A stretch of 59,408 bases of DNA from Paenibacillus sp. OV219. Its GTDB lineage: Bacteria > Bacillota > Bacilli > Paenibacillales > Paenibacillaceae. The position numbers and the translations under genes were made by a program. The notes below the pieces were generated by a model that had not been told where the DNA came from, did no database searches, and was given only the letters and a program-made list of their open reading frames with translations. Shown piece after piece: positions 21,834-30,714 of this stretch (position 1 is its first letter; each line of letters starts with the position of its first letter). The stretch is from assembly GCF_900110075.1 (NCBI RefSeq), contig NZ_FOCJ01000017.1:1-59408 (forward strand), given 5' to 3'.

Positions 21834-22598
21834 ATGAACATATCGGAATCATTCTACAACGCATCTTCCACAGAGCTCAAGCAAGGCTATGCTTATCATG
21901 CGGATACTGAAAGCTACTATTGCCTCGTGTGCGGTGAGCAGTTTGAAGAAGGGATCGTATATCAGCTCGATTCGCGCTTTATGGAAGCCCACAAAGCGGT
22001 AGCTGTGCATATTACGAAGCAGCATGGGTCCATGCTAGAATATTTGCTTGCGCTAGACAAGAAGCTTACAGGTTTAACTGATTTGCAGAAAGAGCTCATC
22101 GGCGCGTTCGCATCAGGCATGTCCGACGCCGACACCGTTAAGATGACTGGCGGCGGCAGTGCCTCGACAATACGCAATCACCGGTTTGCGCTCAAGGAGA
22201 AGGCGAAGCAAGCAAAGCTGTTTCTAGCCATTATCGAGCTGATGGACGGAGGATTAGCGGCAGGCCAGAAGTTTGTTCCAGTCCACCGCAGCGCTCCGCT
22301 CGTTGATGAACGATATGCCCTAACAAGGGATGAGTACAGCGCACTGCTCACTAAGTATCTACCGCAAGGCTTGTCTGGCCCGCTGACCGGGTTGCCCCGT
22401 AAAGAGAAACGCAAAGCAGCACTGCTCCGCCATGTCGCTACCGCGTTCAAGAAAGGTCGCAAGTATAAGGAAACTGAGGTTAACGAGCTACTCAAACGGT
22501 TTATGCCGGAGGAGTATGTGACGCTGAGACGATATTTGGTCGACTACGAATTTCTCGCTCGAGAGAGCGATGGCAGCACGTATTGGTTGAACGTGTGA
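21834..22598 (+). CDS. DUF2087-domain transcriptional regulator with zinc-finger-like N-terminus
   Basis: Regulator-like protein of 254 residues. The N-terminus has a C-x2-C...H-x-H pattern (YYCLVCGEQFEEG to AVHITKQHG, about 24-66) suggesting a zinc finger. Next comes an HTH like the LuxR/sigma region 4 type (LTDLQKELIGAFASGMSDADTVKMTGGGSASTIRNHRFAL, about 82-120). The C-terminal DUF2087 domain (about 170-252) has KRKAALLRHVATAFKKGRKYKETEVNELL and LRRYLVDYEFLARESDGSTYW. ATG 21834 is used because GGAG lies ten bases upstream; TTG 21828 is too close to it. It immediately precedes the GIY-YIG gene. Confidence 0.9.
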   Translation: MNISESFYNASSTELKQGYAYHADTESYYCLVCGEQFEEGIVYQLDSRFMEAHKAVAVHITKQHGSMLEYLLALDKKLTGLTDLQKELIGAFASGMSDADTVKMTGGGSASTIRNHRFALKEKAKQAKLFLAIIELMDGGLAAGQKFVPVHRSAPLVDERYALTRDEYSALLTKYLPQGLSGPLTGLPRKEKRKAALLRHVATAFKKGRKYKETEVNELLKRFMPEEYVTLRRYLVDYEFLARESDGSTYWLNV

Positions 22599-22617
22599 CA
22601 GGCTGTATGACGTTGGT

Positions 22618-22631
22618 TTGTACTAGTACAA
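22618..22631. promoter_or_regulatory. Perfect 14-bp palindrome before GIY-YIG gene
   Basis: TTGTACTAGTACAA lies 19 bp after the DUF2087 gene stop and just before the AGGAGG of the next gene. Its position suits an operator in the leader of the GIY-YIG gene; the binding protein is unknown. Confidence 0.45.
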
Positions 22632-22649
22632 GTAGGAGGATTTCACAAA

Positions 22650-23069
22650 ATGACAGTAAACAGACGCAAGGAACTGCAAAATGAATATGGCATGAAACAA
22701 CGCGCAATGGGCGTGTATCAAATTGTAAATGATCGCAACGGCAAACGGTATGTCGCTGCTTCCTCGACGATCGAATCGGCATGGCAGCGAGAGAAATTCA
22801 CGCTTGATATGGGTGGCCACATGAATAGCGAGCTGCAGAAGGAGTACAAAGAGCAAGCTGGCGCAGATTTTCGCTTCGAGGAGCTGGAACGGCTGAAGCT
22901 TGGAGAAGAAGTCCGCAATGATTACAAGGACTCGCTCATTCCAGGCACGAATGCGCTCAATCGGTCCGTCGTCTTGTCCTACCGGGATTCGCTGAAGAAG
23001 CTGGAGCAGAAATGGCTTCAGGAGCTGCAGCCGTACATTCCGAATGGCTATAATAAGCCGCCCAAATAG
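22650..23069 (+). CDS. GIY-YIG nuclease-family protein
   Basis: Stand-alone GIY-YIG domain protein of 139 residues. The defining strand pair is visible as GVYQIVNDRNGKRYVAAS (about residues 21-38), the Y being the 'YIG' element in YVA form, followed by a helix with an Arg (AWQREKFTL) and a C-terminal polar helix. Such small Firmicute members are usually unlinked to mobile introns and their activity is unproved. ATG start with AGGAGG ten bases upstream. It may be cotranscribed with the DUF2087 regulator before it and the MFS gene after it (23 bp away). Confidence 0.8.
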   Translation: MTVNRRKELQNEYGMKQRAMGVYQIVNDRNGKRYVAASSTIESAWQREKFTLDMGGHMNSELQKEYKEQAGADFRFEELERLKLGEEVRNDYKDSLIPGTNALNRSVVLSYRDSLKKLEQKWLQELQPYIPNGYNKPPK

Positions 23070-23092
23070 AACAATAAAGGGGTTTGAAAACT

Positions 23093-24310
23093 GTGTTCCG
23101 CAATCGATTTTTCCAAACGATATTAATGTCTAATATTTTGCTGCAACTCGGAATATGGGTCCGTAACTTCGCCATACTGCTGTATGTGACGGATAAGACG
23201 GACAATGATCCGGTTGCCGTATCGCTCATCTCGGTCGCGGAGTTCGCGCCGATCTTCCTGTTTGCCTTTATCGGCGGCACATTCGCTGACCGCTGGCGTC
23301 CGCGCAGAACGATGATTTGGTGCGACTTCCTGTCAGCTGCGGCTGTCGGCGTCGTCCTGCTTGCGCTCATCTATGAGTCGTGGGCAGCTGTCTATTTTGC
23401 CACATTCTTATCGGCTACGCTCTCCCAATTCTCCGCTCCATCGTCGATGAAGCTGTTTAAACGTTATGTGCCGCAGGAGAAGCTGCAAAGCGCGATGGGA
23501 ATATTCCAGACGCTGATGGCACTGTTCATGATTGCAGGTCCTACGATTGGCACGATTGTCTTCCAGAACTTCGGGATTAATGTCTCGATTGCCATTATGG
23601 GCGTCGCCAGCTTATTGTCCGCGCTCGTCCTCATCCGCATTCCGCGCGATGAAGCAGCGGCGCCTTCTGCCGAAGCGAAACAAACAACAGTCCTAACCGA
23701 AATGAAGGAAGGCCTTAGCTATGTATGGAAAAGCCGAGTTCTTCGCACCATGTGCATCACGTTCCTGCTTGCCGGTTTATCCGGCGGGATCGGACAAACA
23801 ATGGGGATCTTCGTCGTAACGGAGCGGCTCGGTCAGCCTAAAGAGTTTCTGCAATATGTGCTCATGATCAGCGGAATCGGCATGCTCGTCGGCGGTGCTG
23901 GTGTTGCGGTGCTGTCCAAGAAGATGGCACCAGTCAAAATGCTTGCGCTCGCACTGGCTGTCTGCACAATCGGCACGATCGGGGTCGGGTATTCCACGAA
24001 CGTTCCGGTTACGCTTACGCTGCAGCTGTTCATGGGAATGATTTTCCCGATGATTCATATCTCGATTAATACGATTATGCTGAAATGGTCTGAGGCAGCT
24101 TTCATCGGTCGGGTCAGCGGCATTCTGGGTCCGATGTACATGGGCGCGATGGTGCTAATGATGGCAATCGCCGGTCCGCTCAAGACGGTATTGCCGTTAA
24201 CTGTCATCTATACGATCTCGGCTTTGTTCATGCTGGCGGGTACGATTTCGCTTCTGCCGCTGTTCAAGCAGCAGGCTCCTAAGATGCCAGACACGAGCCT
24301 ATCTGCATAA
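23093..24310 (+). CDS. MFS exporter (MFS_3/EntS-like)
   Basis: Twelve-helix major facilitator of about 405 residues. The first helix region RNRFFQTILMSNILLQLGIWVRNFAILLYV and motif A as GTFADRWRPRRTM are typical of the MFS_3 group (EntS, macrolide or siderophore exporters). The central loop carries EAAAPSAEAKQTTVLTEMKEGLSYVWKSR, also typical. GTG 23093 fits the AAAGGGG site ten bases upstream better than TTG 23084, which touches it. Substrate unknown. Downstream lies the promoter of the organosulfur operon. Confidence 0.88.
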   Translation: MFRNRFFQTILMSNILLQLGIWVRNFAILLYVTDKTDNDPVAVSLISVAEFAPIFLFAFIGGTFADRWRPRRTMIWCDFLSAAAVGVVLLALIYESWAAVYFATFLSATLSQFSAPSSMKLFKRYVPQEKLQSAMGIFQTLMALFMIAGPTIGTIVFQNFGINVSIAIMGVASLLSALVLIRIPRDEAAAPSAEAKQTTVLTEMKEGLSYVWKSRVLRTMCITFLLAGLSGGIGQTMGIFVVTERLGQPKEFLQYVLMISGIGMLVGGAGVAVLSKKMAPVKMLALALAVCTIGTIGVGYSTNVPVTLTLQLFMGMIFPMIHISINTIMLKWSEAAFIGRVSGILGPMYMGAMVLMMAIAGPLKTVLPLTVIYTISALFMLAGTISLLPLFKQQAPKMPDTSLSA

Positions 24311-24322
24311 ATTTTACAAAAA

Positions 24323-24357
24323 TACCTGTTGACACGTTAAGGGTCAGCAGGTAATAT
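24323..24357 (+). promoter_or_regulatory. Organosulfur operon promoter with overlapping inverted repeat
   Basis: TTGACA (24329-24334), a 17-bp spacer and TAATAT (24352-24357): a near-consensus promoter. TACCTGTTGAC (24323-24333) and GTCAGCAGGTA (24343-24353) form an 11-bp inverted repeat (one mismatch) covering the -35 box and spacer, well placed for repressor binding. It could also fold as a weak hairpin after the MFS gene. Confidence 0.7.
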
Positions 24358-24418
24358 CATGTTAAATCACAGTAAGTCGATAGGAATATAATAAAATAAT
24401 CCACCGGATAGCCGGAGA
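24358..24418 (+). promoter_or_regulatory. Leader of organosulfur operon (candidate attenuator)
   Basis: About 55-60 nt between the likely transcription start and the terminator. It includes a small CCGG-ATAG-CCGG hairpin and an A/T-rich GGAATATAATAAAATAATCC segment that recalls CymR-type sites only loosely. No S-box, T-box or other riboswitch consensus is recognised. Confidence 0.4.
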
Positions 24419-24460
24419 GAGACTCGTTCATCTTGAGATGAATGTGTCTCTTTTTTTTTT
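24419..24460 (+). terminator. Intrinsic terminator in the leader, before the first sulfonate gene
   Basis: GAGACTCGTTCATCT pairs with AGATGAATGTGTCTC (one mismatch, one G-U) around TG and is followed by ten T. It lies downstream of the promoter at 24329 and 34 bp before the first coding sequence, so it would cut the operon transcript unless bypassed. Confidence 0.85.
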
Positions 24461-24493
24461 CCTTACGACCAAATTCCGAAGGAGGTCACGCCT

Positions 24494-25555
24494 ATGAAAA
24501 CGTATTTTACGAAGAAAACAGCTTTATCTGCTTTCGCCCTCATTATCGCTTCATCCCTCGTTCTAACAGGCTGCGGGGCAAAGACAGCATCGACGACGGC
24601 TTCGGCAAAAGGCAGTGATGGCGGTCTGGAAGTAACGGAGCTGCGCTATCAAGGCTCAGTAGGCGCGGTGTCCTTCCCCGAGCTGGCGGAGGATCTCGGT
24701 TATCTTGCTCCGCTGAAGCTGAAATTTATCGGCAATACGATTAGCGGACCGCAGGATATTCAGTCCGTTGTGACGGGTGATATTGATTTTGGCGGGGCGT
24801 TCAATGGTGCGATTGTGAAGCTGCTGGCGGCGAAAGCGCCGATCAAGTCCGTCATCTCCTACTATGGCGTGGACGATCAGACGTGGACGGGATATTACGT
24901 GCTCGACGGCAGTCCCATCAAGTCGGCGAAGGATTTGATCGGGAAGAAAATCGCGGTCAATACACTCGGTGCCCATCATGAATTTGTCATCAAGGAGTAC
25001 CTGCACCGTGCAGGGCTGACCAAAGATGAGATCGACCAAGTGACACTCGTCGTTGTCCCACCGGTGACTTCAGAGCAGACGCTTAGAGCGAAGCAGATCG
25101 ACGTCGCTGCCCTCGGCGGCATCCTTCGGGATAAGGCGGAGGAACGTGGCGGCATCCATCCGTTATTCAAGGATAAAGATCTGTTCGGCACATTTAGCGC
25201 AGGAAGCTATGTACTAACGAACAAGTTCATCAAGAACAATCCGAATGCGACTCGCAAATTCATTGAAGCGACGGCCAAAGCCATTGAGTGGGCGCGGACG
25301 ACGCCAAGAGAAGAGGTCGTGGCGAAATTCGAGAGCATTATTGAGAAGCGAGGACGCAAGGAGGATGCGGGCGCGATCAAATTCTGGAAGAGCACAGGCG
25401 TAGCAGGCAAGGGTGGACTCATCGCAGATAAGGAGTTTCAAACATGGATCGAATGGCTCGTGAAGGAAGGGAATTTGAAGGAAGGCGAGCTGCAGGCGAA
25501 AGACCTTTACACGAATGAATTCAATCCTTACAAAGACGAAGCAAATGCGAAATAG
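24494..25555 (+). CDS. Sulfonate/taurine ABC transporter substrate-binding lipoprotein
   Basis: Extracellular binding protein of 353 residues of the SsuA/TauA/NMT1 group. Signal peptide with lipobox LTGC (Cys about 27), then two-lobe periplasmic-binding fold: GSVGAVSFPELAEDLGYL, SVVTGDIDFGGAFNGAIVKLLAAKAPIKSV, and IKSAKDLIGKKIAVNTLGAHHEF. It delivers an organosulfur ligand, probably a sulfonate, to the permease. ATG start behind GGAGG. First gene of a five-gene operon with ATPase, permease and two oxygenases, which supports a sulfur-scavenging role. The exact ligand cannot be read. Confidence 0.88.
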   Translation: MKTYFTKKTALSAFALIIASSLVLTGCGAKTASTTASAKGSDGGLEVTELRYQGSVGAVSFPELAEDLGYLAPLKLKFIGNTISGPQDIQSVVTGDIDFGGAFNGAIVKLLAAKAPIKSVISYYGVDDQTWTGYYVLDGSPIKSAKDLIGKKIAVNTLGAHHEFVIKEYLHRAGLTKDEIDQVTLVVVPPVTSEQTLRAKQIDVAALGGILRDKAEERGGIHPLFKDKDLFGTFSAGSYVLTNKFIKNNPNATRKFIEATAKAIEWARTTPREEVVAKFESIIEKRGRKEDAGAIKFWKSTGVAGKGGLIADKEFQTWIEWLVKEGNLKEGELQAKDLYTNEFNPYKDEANAK

Positions 25556-25582
25556 TGCGGCGAAAAGGAGAGGAGAACTGCG

Positions 25583-26506
25583 ATGACGACTGAGACTATA
25601 GAGTCGATAGAAACGGCAGAGACGACAGAGTTGACGGCTAAGATCAGCTTGCAGCATGTGCGCAAATCATTCCGCATTCAGCGGAACTTGAACCATCTCA
25701 AAGAAGAGCTGCAGCCGATATCTGCGCTGCAGGATATCAATTTGGACGTGAAGCCAGGAGAGTTCATGGTCATTGTCGGCCCAAGCGGCTGTGGGAAGTC
25801 GACGCTGCTCGATCTGCTAGCGGGGCTCACGAAACCAAACAGCGGGCAGATCCTAATGGACGGTAAGCCGATCACTGGACCGAATCTCGATCGGGGCATT
25901 GTGTTCCAGCAATATGCACTGTTTCCGTGGAAGACGGCGCTTGCGAACGTAGAGTTCGGCCTCGAAGCGAAGGGGGTGCCTCGCAAGAAGCGCGGCGAAA
26001 TCGCCCGACAATATATTCAGCTTGTTGGCTTAACGGGCTTCGAGCATCGCTATCCGCATGAGCTGTCCGGCGGCATGAAGCAGCGCATCGCCATTGCGCG
26101 CAGCCTCGCTTACGATCCCGAAGTGCTGCTGATGGATGAGCCGTTCGCGGCGCTCGATGCGCAGACGAGGGAGACGTTACAAACCGAGTTGCTGCGCATT
26201 TGGGAAGCGACGAAGAAAACGATTATTTTTATCACTCACGGTATCGAAGAAGCGGTCTATCTTGGGCAGCGGGTAGCGGTCATGACTTCGAGGCCTGGGC
26301 GGATTAAGCAAATTATTGAGGTTCCGTTCGAGTCCAGAACGACGGAGGAGGATTTGCGATCTAACTCCGAGTTCGTGCGGATTCGGCATCAAATATGGGA
26401 TTTGTTGAAGGATGAGGTGTCGCGGGCGCAGGAGCAGGAGAAGAATAAGAGTCTGAATGCGGCGGGTAAGAAAACAGCAGGCAAAGGAGCGGGTGTTGAT
26501 GGCTAA
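25583..26506 (+). CDS. Sulfonate-type ABC transporter ATP-binding protein
   Basis: ATPase of 307 residues (SsuB/TauB type). Residues 1-25 are a Thr/Glu-rich extension. Walker A GPSGCGKST is near residue 68, the Q-loop VFQQYALFPWKTALANVEFGL has the 'LFPW' typical of nitrate/sulfonate/taurine importers, the signature is LSGGMKQRIAIARSL, Walker B VLLMDEPFAALD and the H-loop ITHGIEEA. A Lys/Gly-rich tail follows. ATG start with AAAGGAGAGGAG. The permease gene begins eight bases before its stop, so translation is coupled. Confidence 0.92.
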   Translation: MTTETIESIETAETTELTAKISLQHVRKSFRIQRNLNHLKEELQPISALQDINLDVKPGEFMVIVGPSGCGKSTLLDLLAGLTKPNSGQILMDGKPITGPNLDRGIVFQQYALFPWKTALANVEFGLEAKGVPRKKRGEIARQYIQLVGLTGFEHRYPHELSGGMKQRIAIARSLAYDPEVLLMDEPFAALDAQTRETLQTELLRIWEATKKTIIFITHGIEEAVYLGQRVAVMTSRPGRIKQIIEVPFESRTTEEDLRSNSEFVRIRHQIWDLLKDEVSRAQEQEKNKSLNAAGKKTAGKGAGVDG

Positions 26507-27389
26507 CGTATCGACAACGACAACTTCAACGTCGACGAGATCCTCCGGCGAGGTACTTGGGCGCTATGAGGCGGGGAATCCGGCAAGCAGCCGATTGAAT
26601 GGTGGCGTGGTGCTCCGGGCGTTACGAGTGAAGGTGCAGCAATGGTTTCGTAATTTGATCGTCATTGCCGCCTTTCTCGCATTATGGGAGATCGCGCCGC
26701 GTACGGGCTTGGTAGACAATACGTTCTTCCCGCCGCTATCGACCGTGCTCAAGGCTTGGTGGCAGCTGCTCTTGTCCGGCGATCTGGCTGAGCATACGGA
26801 AGCGAGCTTATCCCGCTCGCTTGGCGGCTTCCTGCTTGCGCTCGTCGTCAGCGTTCCAATCGGCCTTGCCATCGGCTGGTGGAAGCCGGTCGCTGCGTAT
26901 CTTAACCCGCTGCTCGAAGTGATGCGCAACACGGCGCCGCTTGCGATACTGCCTGTGTTCATCCTGCTTCTCGGGCTTGGCGAAACATCGAAAATCTCCA
27001 TCGTCTTCTACGCTTGCTTCTTCCCGCTGCTCCTTAACACGATCAGCGGAGTGAAGAACGTCGATCCGCTGCTTATTAAATCGGCAAAGTCGATGGGACT
27101 GTCGCATCTTGCACTTTTTCGCAAAGTAATTATTCCGGCTGCGATTCCTACGATCTTCATCGGTATCCGGCAGTCCGGCGCGGCGTCCATACTAGTCCTC
27201 GTTGCTGCGGAGATGGTTGGGGCCAAATCAGGCCTCGGTTATCTTATCCAATATACGCAGTTTAGCTTTCAGATCCCTGAGATGTACGCAGGCATTCTAT
27301 CGATCTCCGTCATCGGCCTTATTCTCAACTATGTCATCTTGTACATTGAGCGGAAATTAACGGCGTGGAAACAGACCTACGGCGACTAA
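26499..27389 (+). CDS. Sulfonate-type ABC transporter permease
   Basis: Inner-membrane permease of 296 residues (SsuC/TauC type). A polar Ser/Thr-rich N-terminus (about 1-45) is followed by six or so membrane helices and the EAA loop KSAKSMGLSHLALFRKVIIPAAIP (about 195-218) that contacts the ATPase. ATG 26499 overlaps the ATPase stop and has AAAGGAG upstream; the in-frame start 42 bases earlier is inside the ATPase gene and unlikely. Imports the ligand bound by the lipoprotein. Confidence 0.92.
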   Translation: MANVSTTTTSTSTRSSGEVLGRYEAGNPASSRLNGGVVLRALRVKVQQWFRNLIVIAAFLALWEIAPRTGLVDNTFFPPLSTVLKAWWQLLLSGDLAEHTEASLSRSLGGFLLALVVSVPIGLAIGWWKPVAAYLNPLLEVMRNTAPLAILPVFILLLGLGETSKISIVFYACFFPLLLNTISGVKNVDPLLIKSAKSMGLSHLALFRKVIIPAAIPTIFIGIRQSGAASILVLVAAEMVGAKSGLGYLIQYTQFSFQIPEMYAGILSISVIGLILNYVILYIERKLTAWKQTYGD

Positions 27390-27417
27390 GTGACTTAAGG
27401 AAGGTGCGTGAAAAGAA

Positions 27418-28770
27418 ATGAGCAAGCACAAGAAGCAAATGAACCTCAACGTATTTATTATGAACGCAGGTCATCACGAAGCGGCCTGGAGGCATCCGGG
27501 AACTGAGCCGCACAACATAACGGACCTTGCTTACTTCCAGCGCATCGCCCAAATCGCGGAACAAGCGAAGTTTGATTCACTCTTCCTGGCTGACGGTCTT
27601 GCACTGAACAACAACATTAAGCATGGCGCTTTTGTCGGACTTGAGCCGTTCACGCTGCTCTCAGCGCTCGCTGCTGTCACGAAGCAGATTGGTCTGATCG
27701 GCACCGTGTCGACGACCTACAACGAGCCGTTCCATGTCGCCCGCAAATTCGCTTCGCTCGACCATATCAGTAAAGGGCGTGCAGGCTGGAATATCGTCAC
27801 CTCCGGCAGTGACTTTGAAGCCAGCAACTTTAGCAGTGACTCGCACCTTGCACATCATAAGCGGTATGAACGGGCGCATGAATTTCTGCGAGTTACGACC
27901 GGCTTATGGGATAGCTGGGAGGACGATGCAATCGTCATCGATCGTGACGCCGGCGTGTTCGCGCAGCCGGATAAGGTGCGGGCGATCCATCATGAGGGCG
28001 ATACATTCCATGTCCGCGGCCCGCTGAACATTCCACGCTCGCCGCAAGGCTATCCCGTGCTCGTGCAGGCAGGCTCGTCGGAGGACGGCAAGGAATTCGC
28101 CGCGCAGTTCGCGGAGGCGATCTTCACGGCGCAGCAGACTCTTGCGGATGCGCAGCAGTTCTACCGCGACGTGAAAGCGAGAGCGGCAAGGTACGGCCGC
28201 AACCCTGACGAGCTGAAGATTCTGCCAGGCATATGCGCGGTCATTGGCGCTACGGAGTCCGAAGCGAAGGAGAAGGAACAGCAGCTTAATGAGCTGACAG
28301 TGCCTGAGTACGGTCTGACCCAGCTCTCGAACATGCTCGGCATCAGCTTGTTCACGTATCCACTGGACGGTCCGCTGCCAGAGCTGCCGAACGTCAGCGA
28401 CATTAACGGCAATAAGAGCAGATTCCAGCTCGTTGCGGATCTTGCGGGGCGAGAGAAGCTCACGATTCGCCAGCTCATTCACCGTCTTGCCGGCGGTCGC
28501 GGCCATCGCGTATTCGCGGGTACAGCGCTGCAGGTTGCGGATCAGTTGGAGGAATGGTTCACGCAAGGAGGCAGCGACGGCTTCAATGTCATGCCGCCAT
28601 ACTTGCCTGCTGGACTAGAGGAGTTTGCATCACAGGTCGTGCCGGAGCTTCAGCGCAGAGGGCTGTTCCGCACAGAGTATCAGGGCAGCACGCTACGGGA
28701 GCATTTTGGACTTAGCCGTCCGGTTAATCAGTTCGCAGCAACGATTTCGAAGAATAGCCAAATCATCTAA
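27418..28770 (+). CDS. LLM-class FMN-dependent monooxygenase (NtaA/SnaA/DszA type)
   Basis: Two-component flavin monooxygenase of 450 residues. The bacterial-luciferase-like barrel is recognised from [68 protein letters not shown] and the [20 protein letters not shown] block, all typical of the NtaA/SnaA/DszA/DmoA group rather than classical SsuD. It uses FMNH2 from a separate reductase, not encoded here, to cleave C-S or C-N bonds. Position in a sulfonate operon suggests oxidative sulfur release. ATG start behind GGAAGGTG. Confidence 0.9.
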   Translation: MSKHKKQMNLNVFIMNAGHHEAAWRHPGTEPHNITDLAYFQRIAQIAEQAKFDSLFLADGLALNNNIKHGAFVGLEPFTLLSALAAVTKQIGLIGTVSTTYNEPFHVARKFASLDHISKGRAGWNIVTSGSDFEASNFSSDSHLAHHKRYERAHEFLRVTTGLWDSWEDDAIVIDRDAGVFAQPDKVRAIHHEGDTFHVRGPLNIPRSPQGYPVLVQAGSSEDGKEFAAQFAEAIFTAQQTLADAQQFYRDVKARAARYGRNPDELKILPGICAVIGATESEAKEKEQQLNELTVPEYGLTQLSNMLGISLFTYPLDGPLPELPNVSDINGNKSRFQLVADLAGREKLTIRQLIHRLAGGRGHRVFAGTALQVADQLEEWFTQGGSDGFNVMPPYLPAGLEEFASQVVPELQRRGLFRTEYQGSTLREHFGLSRPVNQFAATISKNSQII

Positions 28771-28790
28771 CTAATAAGGAGGCCATAAAT

Positions 28791-29735
28791 ATGAGCCAAG
28801 TAGAACGTAATGAAGCCGTGGAAGCAAACGTGAATTTCGAGGTACGCCAGGTAGCAGGGAGAATCGGTGCAGAGATCCGAGGAGTGGAGCTGTCTGCGGA
28901 TTTGAACGAAGAGACAGTCAGCTTCATCCGGGAAGCGCTGCTGAAGCATAAAGTTGTCTTCTTCCGCGGTCAGCAACAGCTGGATGACGCTGGTCAGGAG
29001 GCTTTCGCGAAGCTGCTCGGCAGCCCGGTGGCGCATCCGACCGTGCCGATCAAGCAGGGGACCGATTACGTGCTTGAGCTGAACTCCGCGCATGGCGGTC
29101 GCGCTGATTCTTGGCACACAGACGTCACGTTCGTTGATGCGTACCCGCAAGCGTCGATTCTTCGCGCGGTTGTCGTGCCGGAAGCGGGCGGCGATACAGT
29201 ATGGGCGAATACGGCAGCCGCTTACGACAACCTGCCTGCGGAGCTGCAAAAGCTCGTAGACGGCTTATGGGCGGTCCACTCGAATGAGTACGATTATGCG
29301 GCATATCGGAGCAAAGAAGTGGATGAAGTGTCGCTCGCCAAGCATCGCGAAGTATTCGCATCCACAATATATGAGACGGAGCATCCGCTTGTCCGTGTTC
29401 ATCCGGAGACGGGCGAGCGTACGCTAGTGCTCGGTCATTTTGTGAAACGGATTCTCGGCCTGTCCTCGGCGGACTCCGCGCAGCTGTTCTCTCTGCTTCA
29501 GAGCCACATTACGAGACTTGAGAACACAGTTCGCTGGCGCTGGTCGGAAGGCGACGTGATCATCTGGGATAATCGGGCGACACAGCACTACGCTGTGAAC
29601 GATTATGGCGATCAGCACCGTGTCGTGCGGCGTGTAACGATTGACGGTGATGTGCCGGTCAGCATTGATGGAAAGCACAGCGTAACCCGCAAGAAGGTGC
29701 CGGCATCACCGCAGACTGCAGTAGAAAGCGCATAA
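28791..29735 (+). CDS. TauD/TfdA-family 2-oxoglutarate dioxygenase
   Basis: Fe(II)/2-oxoglutarate dioxygenase of 314 residues. The metal ligands are in WHTDVTF (His-x-Asp) and [14 protein letters not shown] (distal His), and the 2-oxoglutarate arginine in [11 protein letters not shown]. The N-terminus [19 protein letters not shown] is typical. TauD members release sulfite from taurine or alkyl sulfonates/sulfates. Last gene of the organosulfur operon; AAGGAGG start site, 20 bp after the monooxygenase. A Ser/Pro-rich tail ([14 protein letters not shown]) follows the fold. Exact substrate is open. Confidence 0.9.
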   Translation: MSQVERNEAVEANVNFEVRQVAGRIGAEIRGVELSADLNEETVSFIREALLKHKVVFFRGQQQLDDAGQEAFAKLLGSPVAHPTVPIKQGTDYVLELNSAHGGRADSWHTDVTFVDAYPQASILRAVVVPEAGGDTVWANTAAAYDNLPAELQKLVDGLWAVHSNEYDYAAYRSKEVDEVSLAKHREVFASTIYETEHPLVRVHPETGERTLVLGHFVKRILGLSSADSAQLFSLLQSHITRLENTVRWRWSEGDVIIWDNRATQHYAVNDYGDQHRVVRRVTIDGDVPVSIDGKHSVTRKKVPASPQTAVESA

Positions 29736-29749
29736 TGGCTTGAAGGAAT

Positions 29750-29811
29750 AGCCTCTGGCAGTCAGGTACCCGCGTTAGTTGCGAGCGGTGCCGCTGTCAG
29801 AGGCTTTTTTT
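29750..29811 (+). terminator. Terminator after the organosulfur operon
   Basis: AGCCTCTG pairs with CAGAGGCT, with inner CAG/CTG and GGTACC/GGTGCC pairing, followed by seven T. Confidence 0.88.
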
Positions 29812-29872
29812 GCATTCCAGGGTGAATTGTTTGCTATGATAGACAATAACAAATAAATTCGCATGGAAAAAG

Positions 29873-30613
29873 GTGGTGAAAATCATCGTACCGCATGAAT
29901 TAGCTCCCTCGCATGAAGCGGTCATGGTTTCCAATATGATCGGCTATGTCCTGCTACTGCTCGTGGCGATTCTTGTATGGCTGACTGGGCGCAAATCTAG
30001 CGTGCCAGAGCCTTTGTTCTTCCTGAAGCTTCTCGGCTATTTGGTGCTGTCGGTGTTTGCTTTTCGCATCAATGGCTTCGCGCTGCCGCTCGGCTTAGTG
30101 CTCGCATATTTAATGATGCGTAGAACGAAGCATAACCGACCGGTGAAGCAGACGGCGGTGCTGTTCGGCGGCATGCTGTTTCTGTTCTCGCTATTCCCGC
30201 TCGCTGAAAAGCTGGATCACCTGATGGACCCGCCGCATCAGATGTCGACATATTTGGATCGCGGAATTAATCCTACCAAACAAGGCTTTAACATGACGGT
30301 TCTGGACAACGAAAAGAAGCTATGGGCTACACTTGCGGAGCGGGATACGGAGAGCGTGCAACTCTATAAGGAGCTTGCGGATTCAAGATCAATCGAGACC
30401 GTTCCGGTATTGTGGGAACCGTCCATCACGATAGAGCTGAGGCAGGATCACAAGCAAGAACGATTCGGGGAGCTACAGTTTCAGTTTGATCGAGAGGGCC
30501 GCTATTTCACACTATACAATGGATCGACGACGAATAGCTTTGAAAGTACAGCTGCGTTCAGGGAGATTTTCGTACAGAAGATCATGCCACTTGTTCGGAA
30601 CGAATCAGCATAG
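29873..30613 (+). CDS. Membrane protein of unknown function
   Basis: Protein of up to 246 residues. Three or four membrane helices occupy about residues 20-115 (MIGYVLLLLVAILVWL, FFLKLLGYLVLSVFAF, FALPLGLVLAYLMM, TAVLFGGMLFLFSLFPLA), followed by a soluble C-terminal domain of about 130 residues with no recognised motif. The start is uncertain: two adjacent GTG codons (29873, 29876) sit inside the only ribosome-binding-like sequence AAAGGTGGTGA, and the next ATG (29924) has none. No obvious partner; between the sulfur operon terminator and its own terminator. Confidence 0.7.
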   Translation: MVKIIVPHELAPSHEAVMVSNMIGYVLLLLVAILVWLTGRKSSVPEPLFFLKLLGYLVLSVFAFRINGFALPLGLVLAYLMMRRTKHNRPVKQTAVLFGGMLFLFSLFPLAEKLDHLMDPPHQMSTYLDRGINPTKQGFNMTVLDNEKKLWATLAERDTESVQLYKELADSRSIETVPVLWEPSITIELRQDHKQERFGELQFQFDREGRYFTLYNGSTTNSFESTAAFREIFVQKIMPLVRNESA

Positions 30614-30639
30614 CTGAATGGTACTTATATGCCGCAATA

Positions 30640-30674
30640 GACCGTATCCCTCGCTAGGGAGGACGGTCTTTTTT
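30640..30674 (+). terminator. Terminator after the 29.9-kb membrane gene
   Basis: GACCGTATCCCT pairs with AGGGAGGACGGTC (one-base bulge) around CGCT and is followed by TTTTTT. Confidence 0.85.
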
Positions 30675-30714
30675 CTGGCTATGCGCGTCGAGCAGAGCGA
30701 AGCACCGGGAAAAG

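Noticed and set aside
24358..24460. S-box (SAM) or T-box riboswitch before the sulfonate operon
   Set aside because: The leader is only about 60 nt before the terminator and lacks the conserved cores of both classes.
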